Assembly (NCBI GenBank): GCA_937922435.1
Contig: CAKZVT010000012.1
Coordinates: 115,971 to 179,970 of the forward strand
Reading direction: 5' to 3'
DNA: 64,000 nucleotides
Origin: an uncultured Prevotella sp.
Lineage (GTDB): Bacteria; Bacteroidota; Bacteroidia; Bacteroidales; Bacteroidaceae
Shown here: positions 61,101 through 64,000 of the stretch, one piece after another
Position numbering within the stretch: position 1 is the stretch's first letter
How the letters are laid out: every line of letters begins with the position of its first letter
Program-made: the position numbers and the translations under genes
Notes under the pieces: generated by a model
What the model was told of the DNA's origin: nothing
Seen by the model: the letters and a program-made list of their open reading frames with translations, nothing else
The model's database searches: none

Positions 61101-61770
61101 GTCTTTTACGGCGCGTCAGGGCGAAATAACCGCACTCATAGGCCCGTCGGGCGGAGGAAAGAGCACCGCTGCACGCCTGGCGGCACGCTTCTGGGACATC
61201 CATTCAGGACGCATAACCCTCGGAGGGGTCGACATCTCGACCATAGACCCCGAGGCTCTGCTGCGCAACTTCTCAATAGTGTTCCAAGACGTAGTGCTGT
61301 TCAACGCCTCCGTAATTGACAACATACGCATAGGCCGGCGCGATGCAAGCGACGAGGAGGTGCTCCGCGTGGCACGCCTTGCCTGCTGCGACGAGTTCGT
61401 GAGGCGTCTGCCCGACGGTTACGACACCGTAATCGGCGAGAACGGACAGACACTATCGGGCGGCGAGCGGCAGCGCATATCCATCGCCCGGGCACTGTTG
61501 AAGGACACGCCTGTGGTGCTGCTTGACGAAGCTACGGCATCTCTGGACGTTGAAAACGAGACGCTAATCCAAGCCGGAATATCCGAACTTGTACGCAACA
61601 AGACCGTACTCATAATAGCCCACCGCATGCGCACTATAGCCAACGCCGACAAAATCCTCGTGCTCGACGGCGGAACCATTGCCGAGCAGGGCACGCCCGG
61701 CGAGCTGAAAGCGCGCGGCGGATATTTCGCCCGGATGCTGGCTTTACAGCAGGAAGCTGCAGGCAGGTAA
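58135..61770 (+). CDS. Fused full-length ABC exporter (TMD-NBD-TMD-NBD), IrtAB/YbtPQ-like
   Basis: The 1211-residue protein contains two complete half-transporters. Half 1: membrane domain about 15-300, then Walker A GASGSGKTT near 373, LSGGERQRIALARAFL and Walker B VIVLDEATAFADPENE. Half 2: after a linker of about 70 polar residues, membrane domain about 640-930, Walker A GPSGGGKST near 1002, LSGGERQRISIARALL and VVLLDEATASLDVENE. Both nucleotide sites look intact. The ATAFADPENE variant and membrane segments resemble the paired IrtA/IrtB or YbtP/YbtQ iron-chelate family, which are normally two genes. It lies downstream of a TetR regulator. Substrate is inferred only loosely; drug export is an alternative. 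Confidence 0.87.
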   Translation: MKTLKRLQGYMGRRKALLPLAVGLSALGGLTGFAPFVFIWLIVKELLTGGSPGASQQLTCYAFWASGTAVGGVVLYFGALMCSHLAAFRVESNIRKSAMRRIVKMPLGFFDANTSGKIRKIIDDNAGITHSFLAHQLPDMAGTALVPLLAVALIAVFDWRLGLACLVPVFTAMGIIAYTMNTRGRAFMREYMTLLEQMNTEAVEYVRGIPVVKVFQQTVFSFKNFYRTIMQYNKTATHYTLLWQRPMTLYTVIINSFAYLLVPVAIILTGMGEGLGAVMLNLILFVLVTPVFSECVMKSMYIGQAFGQADEAVRRLDALTAYPELKETAAPKVPKAFDITFNGVTFAYPGTDADVLKDVTFTVKQGQRVALVGASGSGKTTIARLVPRFYDVKSGSVKIGGIDVRDISHDCLMRTVSFVFQNPQLMKASILENIRYGKPEATLEEVGRAVDMAQCRDIIDRLPYGLDTVIGTEGTYLSGGERQRIALARAFLKDAPVIVLDEATAFADPENEHLVQVALRRLTRGKTVITIAHRLNSVADADEIIVMDGGRIAERGTHDALLCRKGIYYNRWNEYCEAVKWTIGKSAKESQEAKHHPAGTAKQSMKSPSTDTPHLYETIEKTCSSTREKTGGPLAFISRRFALSAQGARDFCRGVVWTTLFDLVQMLPAVFVFIFLADTLPPLTGAEAARGHSLAFYSVVALAFMAVMYVVGVLQYRSTYTCVYAESANRRIALAEKLRRLPLAFFGEKNLSDLTATIMDDCTDLEHTFSHSVPQLFASLACLVLIAAGMAAYCWPLAAALFWVAPVALGTLLLANRWMRHSNKANYMNKRAVTEIIQEGLDTVQEIKSYGQESRYASKLDCAIDRYERIMTHGELLLGTIVNGSQSILKLGLASVVIIGAWLMAAGTVDVFTYLVFLIVGSRVYSPINEVLNNLAALTYLDVRIARMNEMERMPVQDGTDAPMGGGYDIAFEHVSFAYEDRKQVLKDVSFTARQGEITALIGPSGGGKSTAARLAARFWDIHSGRITLGGVDISTIDPEALLRNFSIVFQDVVLFNASVIDNIRIGRRDASDEEVLRVARLACCDEFVRRLPDGYDTVIGENGQTLSGGERQRISIARALLKDTPVVLLDEATASLDVENETLIQAGISELVRNKTVLIIAHRMRTIANADKILVLDGGTIAEQGTPGELKARGGYFARMLALQQEAAGR

Positions 61771-61783
61771 GCCGGTTGCAAAC

Positions 61784-61814
61784 TGTCCGCAATGCAGAAA
61801 ACGCATTGCGGACA
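61784..61814. terminator. 12-bp perfect hairpin after the ABC gene
   Basis: TGTCCGCAATGC and GCATTGCGGACA flank a 7-base loop, 14 bases after the stop. There is no T-run, so termination strength is uncertain. Confidence 0.55.
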
Positions 61815-61837
61815 ATGCCTTGTGCCCCGCGCATTTC

Positions 61838-61925
61838 CGAAAGGCCGCATCTCACCTTGCAAAAGGCCATGAATTGTACGCCAAAAGACCGTATCTTACA
61901 ATGCAAAATGCCACCTATTGGGAAA
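61838..61925. repeat. Family A palindrome array (copy 18)
   Basis: Degenerate units CGAAAGGCCGCATC, GCAAAAGGCCATGAATTG, CCAAAAGACCGTATCTTAC and GCAAAATGCCACCTATTGGG. Confidence 0.7.
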
Positions 61926-62005
61926 CGACTGGAGATGAAGCATGTTGCGTGTTGTTTTTTACCGTACACGGTTTGGCTCTGCAACGTCATGCCGGTTTGC
62001 GTTCA

Positions 62006-62434
62006 TCAGTCATCGTCAACGGTAACCCCCGACACACTGCTGACCGCGACAAACCGCGCGTGGAGGTTTATCTCCTCGCCGCTACCGTGGCAGGATATTC
62101 TCAAATCCTTCCATCCATCGGCGACTTCGACGATGCTTATACTCGCGCTTGGCTTGCTGTTACACTGCGGCGTGAAGCTGTTTACGCAGACGTTTATCAA
62201 ATCAAGGACGATGCGGACGGCGTTCACGCCACGCTGCCGCCATTTTTCTGGCAGTTGCCGAGGCATTTCACGGGTGATGAAAGACAACTGGGCATCCAGT
62301 TCTTCACCAAAGTTGAAACAGATAGATTGTATTTCCACACAGTTGAGCGACGGCAAGCCATCGCTACCATAAACATACTCCAAGCCGCCTGTCCTACAGC
62401 ATAGCTGTAGCCAAAGGTCTCTATCGCTTTTCAT
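62006..62434 (-). CDS. Immunity protein 50-like protein (orphan)
   Basis: The 142-residue protein resembles the Imm50 family in layout: GLPSLNCVEIQSICFNFGEELDAQLSF, REMPRQLPEKWRQRGVNAVRIVLDLINV, and an end of the form INLHARFVAVSSVSGVTVDDD. Immunity proteins of this group neutralise secreted polymorphic toxins. No toxin gene is adjacent, so it may be an orphan gained against competitors. The strand choice is by family resemblance: two overlapping plus-strand frames (61776-62404) have no recognisable content. ATG 62434 has AAGG just upstream. Confidence 0.7.
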   Translation of the reverse strand: MKSDRDLWLQLCCRTGGLEYVYGSDGLPSLNCVEIQSICFNFGEELDAQLSFITREMPRQLPEKWRQRGVNAVRIVLDLINVCVNSFTPQCNSKPSASISIVEVADGWKDLRISCHGSGEEINLHARFVAVSSVSGVTVDDD

Positions 62435-62514
62435 AACCTTGTTAATGTTTTGCAGGTTTTACGTATTCCGTAAAGGCAAAAATAGCGAAATTCAAGTTAA
62501 GTTAAAACCAAACC

Positions 62515-62545
62515 TTGATTTATTTGGCAAAAAAGCGTATCTTTG
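62515..62545 (+). promoter_or_regulatory. Promoter of the DUF4160-DUF2442-MerR unit
   Basis: TTG at 62515-62517 and TATCTTTG at 62538-62545 with a 20-base spacer, 34 bases before the DUF4160 start. Confidence 0.6.
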
Positions 62546-62579
62546 CGGATGCAACATAAACATTGAGGAGGGACGAAAC

Positions 62580-62837
62580 ATGCCGCAAATCAGTTTTTTC
62601 TACGGAATAATCATATTGATGAACTTTTCCGACCATGCACCAGCGCACTTTCATGCATGGTACAATGAGTACAAAGTAATTGTGAGTATTAAAGACGGTG
62701 TGGTTAAAGGGGAGATGCCAGGAAGAGCGTTGAAAATGATACTTGAATGGCTTGAACTGCATAGGGACGAGTTGCTTGCAAACTGGGAGAAGGCGCAGAA
62801 AGGCAGTCCGCTTGACAAAATAGAGCCATTGAAATAA
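62580..62837 (+). CDS. DUF4160 protein
   Basis: The 85-residue protein MPQISFFYGIIILMNFSDHAPAHFHAWYNEYKVIVSIKDGVV... with the NFSDHAPAHFHAWY signature is a DUF4160 member. These small proteins usually sit next to a DUF2442 protein, as here, and are suspected toxin-antitoxin-like pairs, but no activity is established. The start follows GAGGAGGGACGAAAC. Confidence 0.88.
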   Translation: MPQISFFYGIIILMNFSDHAPAHFHAWYNEYKVIVSIKDGVVKGEMPGRALKMILEWLELHRDELLANWEKAQKGSPLDKIEPLK

Positions 62838-62856
62838 ATTGTGGGAGGAATTTAAG

Positions 62857-63090
62857 ATGTTTACAGAAGTAATAAAAGCCGAATATGTTGGCGGCTACAA
62901 GGTGAAATTATGGTTCAACAACAATGTGACCAAAGTAGTAGACTTGCGGTCTTCATTGAAAGGCGAAGTCTTTGAGCCATTGAAGGACTTGGACTTTTTC
63001 AAGCGGTTCACAATCAAATACAATACTTTGGAATGGGAAAACGGGGCAGATTTTGCCCCTGAATATTTGTTGGAGTTGCCCAATGCGTGA
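62857..63090 (+). CDS. DUF2442 protein
   Basis: The 77-residue protein has the pattern VIKAEYVGGYKVKLWFNNNVTKVVDLRSSL and ends IKYNTLEWENGADFAPEYLLELP, matching DUF2442. It follows DUF4160 by 19 bases and has a strong GGGAGGA upstream. Its last codons overlap the start of a 30-codon frame. Confidence 0.88.
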   Translation: MFTEVIKAEYVGGYKVKLWFNNNVTKVVDLRSSLKGEVFEPLKDLDFFKRFTIKYNTLEWENGADFAPEYLLELPNA

Positions 63091-63175
63091 ATGTATTAAC
63101 AAAAGGGAATACTTAAATGCACATCGACCAAGGCTGAAAGAAATGAAGATAAACGGACAGAATAAATATTTGTAA
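63083..63175 (+). CDS. Possible 30-residue protein between DUF2442 and merR
   Basis: An ATG inside the end of the DUF2442 gene opens a frame (MRECINKREYLNAHRPRLKE, then MKINGQNKYL) whose TAA stop shares its last A with the MerR ATG. The tight overlaps on both sides suggest it is translated, if only to couple the flanking genes. It matches no family I know. Confidence 0.35.
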   Translation: MRECINKREYLNAHRPRLKEMKINGQNKYL

Positions 63176-63522
63176 TGGCACTTAACACGGACAAGAACCT
63201 GAAACTGTATTACTCAATAAAGGAAGTGGCCGGAATGATAGGCGTCTCGGAGAGCATGCTGCGCTTCTGGGAGAAGGAAATACCCCTGCTGAAGCCCAAG
63301 ACTACGGGCAACAACGTGCGCCAATACACCGAGGCCGACATTGAGAACGTCAAGGCAGTGTACAACCTCGTGAAGGTGCGCGGCTTCAAGCTGGCCGCCG
63401 CACGCAAGATGCTGCGCGAGAACAAGCAGGGAGTTGACAACAACGCACGCCTCATGGAAGGACTGATTAAAGTGCGCGACGAGCTGAAAGAGATGAAAAA
63501 GCACTTGGACTATCTGACATAG
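63175..63522 (+). CDS. MerR-family transcriptional regulator
   Basis: The 115-residue protein has the MerR winged helix: YYSIKEVAGMIGVSESMLRFWEKEIPLLKPKTTGNNVRQYTEADIENVKAVYNLVKVRGFKLAAARKML. A short coiled-coil tail follows, without cysteines for metal sensing. This small MerR form is near-universal in Bacteroidales; its regulon is unknown. It may be expressed with the DUF4160/DUF2442 genes by overlap with the 30-codon frame. Confidence 0.9.
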   Translation: MALNTDKNLKLYYSIKEVAGMIGVSESMLRFWEKEIPLLKPKTTGNNVRQYTEADIENVKAVYNLVKVRGFKLAAARKMLRENKQGVDNNARLMEGLIKVRDELKEMKKHLDYLT

Positions 63523-63577
63523 CCCGGCAACAATAGCCAACCAATCAGGCAATGCCAACCCCAATGACGCGCATACG

Positions 63578-63700
63578 ACATGGCTTTCAGCCTTGTAAAA
63601 GGCATCCGAATACCATTCAAAAGGCGGTTAATTACACTTCAAAAGGCAGTTAACCACAACCTAAAAGGGCATCTTTCGCACTGCGGAAGACGCCCTTTGG
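63578..63700. repeat. Family A palindrome array (copy 19)
   Basis: Degenerate units TAAAAGGCATCCG, CAAAAGGCGGTTAATT, CAAAAGGCAGTTAACC and AAAAGGGCATCTTTCGC with CGGAAGACGCCCTTTGGC. Confidence 0.65.
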
Positions 63701-63741
63701 CAATACAAGCGCAATTATATTTTTTTCAAAATCATCTTCCA

Positions 63742-63863
63742 ATCTTTCACCGTACACGATAACGCCCTGTCGTTCAGAGCGATAGGCGGTGAAAGATATG
63801 TCATGACATCTTTCACCATGCAAACCGTTAATAATCAACACGTTACCATGCTGGGTGAAAGAT
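63742..63863. promoter_or_regulatory. Four symmetric GGTGAAAGAT motifs
   Basis: ATCTTTCACC at 63742 and 63808 and its complement GGTGAAAGAT at 63788 and 63854 alternate with start-to-start spacings of 46, 20 and 46 bases. The inner pair forms a bulged hairpin. Confidence 0.5.
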
Positions 63864-64000
63864 AGAAAGATAAATCGCGGAAAAAATAGCGAAGCATCGT
63901 TTTTATTGGGCACTATAAAATATTTTGTGTAAATGGAAAATACGGGATTCAAGTTAGAGTCTCGTATTTTTTTATTTTATACATTTGCAAAATGAAGAAG

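Larger units (their letters stand above)
63523..64000. other. Terminal 478-bp region with repeats, no complete gene
   Basis: It holds family A copy 19 (63578-63700), four alternating GGTGAAAGAT motifs (63742-63863), a TAATAATCAACACGTTACC module at 63828-63846, and a -7-like TACATTTG at 63980-63987. A gene probably begins just beyond the window. Confidence 0.6.

Noticed and set aside
61776..62404. Two overlapping plus-strand frames of about 195 residues.
   Set aside because: They run through family A copy 18 and have no recognisable motifs; the minus-strand Imm50-like frame explains the region better.
63992..64000. ATGAAGAAG at the right edge as a gene start.
   Set aside because: It lies only 4 bases after a TACATTTG box, upstream of the expected transcription start, and only three codons are visible.

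Overview
The window looks like a chromosomal segment of a Bacteroidales bacterium, most likely Prevotella-like. The proteins (BACON lipoprotein, BspA-like repeat protein with a Prevotella-type C-terminal tail, split HipA, DUF349, carboxynorspermidine synthase, the rsfS-ftsH-cdsA cluster) are typical of that group. Many genes are preceded by the Bacteroidetes -7 promoter box TAnnTTTG rather than a sigma70 promoter. Most of the DNA is moderately GC-rich; the 34.2-38.0 kb restriction-modification island is clearly more AT-rich. The genus assignment is inference.

Layout. 1-2.9 kb: end of a GH67 alpha-glucuronidase and a GH35-like secreted glycosidase (xylan side-chain removal). 3.5-7.0 kb: polyphosphate kinase and a Ppx/GppA phosphatase. 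7.4-13.1 kb: TonB-type outer-membrane barrel, Hsp20, TlpA-like thioredoxin, and a queuosine pair (YhhQ-type transporter and QueF, overlapping ATGA). 13.2-23.3 kb: outer-membrane patatin, a divergent carboxyltransferase, HD hydrolase, DUF362 ferredoxin protein, CorA and a DUF349 coiled-coil protein. 23.4-28.9 kb: TPR protein, tRNA-Gln, rsfS-ftsH-cdsA, acyltransferase. 29.3-34.1 kb: BACON lipoprotein, flippase-like membrane protein, dipeptidase. 34.4-38.0 kb: a two-gene restriction-modification island. 38.3-40.1 kb: a three-gene HipB/HipS/HipT kinase module. 40.3-51.6 kb: two PepSY-like proteins, AAA ATPase, alaS, small regulator, SprT-like protein, recA, radical SAM protein, carboxynorspermidine synthase and a conserved hypothetical. 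51.9-57.8 kb: BspA-like protein, lipoprotein plus PagL-like lipid A deacylase operon, TetR regulator. 58.1-63.5 kb: a fused double-length ABC exporter, an orphan Imm50-like protein, DUF4160/DUF2442 pair and a MerR regulator.

The most striking feature is the density and variety of repeats. Almost every intergenic gap holds at least one of three families. Family A is arrays of AAAGGCCnnCTTT palindromes, often ending in a TGATTATCAnnnnGTTA-like module. Family B is a CACCCACCCCAACCCTCCC / GGGAGGG palindrome. Family C is hairpins whose arms are tandem 6-8-mers, with a different sequence at each locus but the same architecture. Families B and C also lie in frame inside genes (queF, patatin) or supply the final codons and stop of others (hipS, flippase). 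Two further elements of about 280-300 bp have 12-bp terminal inverted repeats and short flanking direct repeats, like MITEs. A perfect 74-bp family A direct repeat brackets the restriction-modification island.

Functional assignments come from reading motifs in the translated sequence; no database search was possible.
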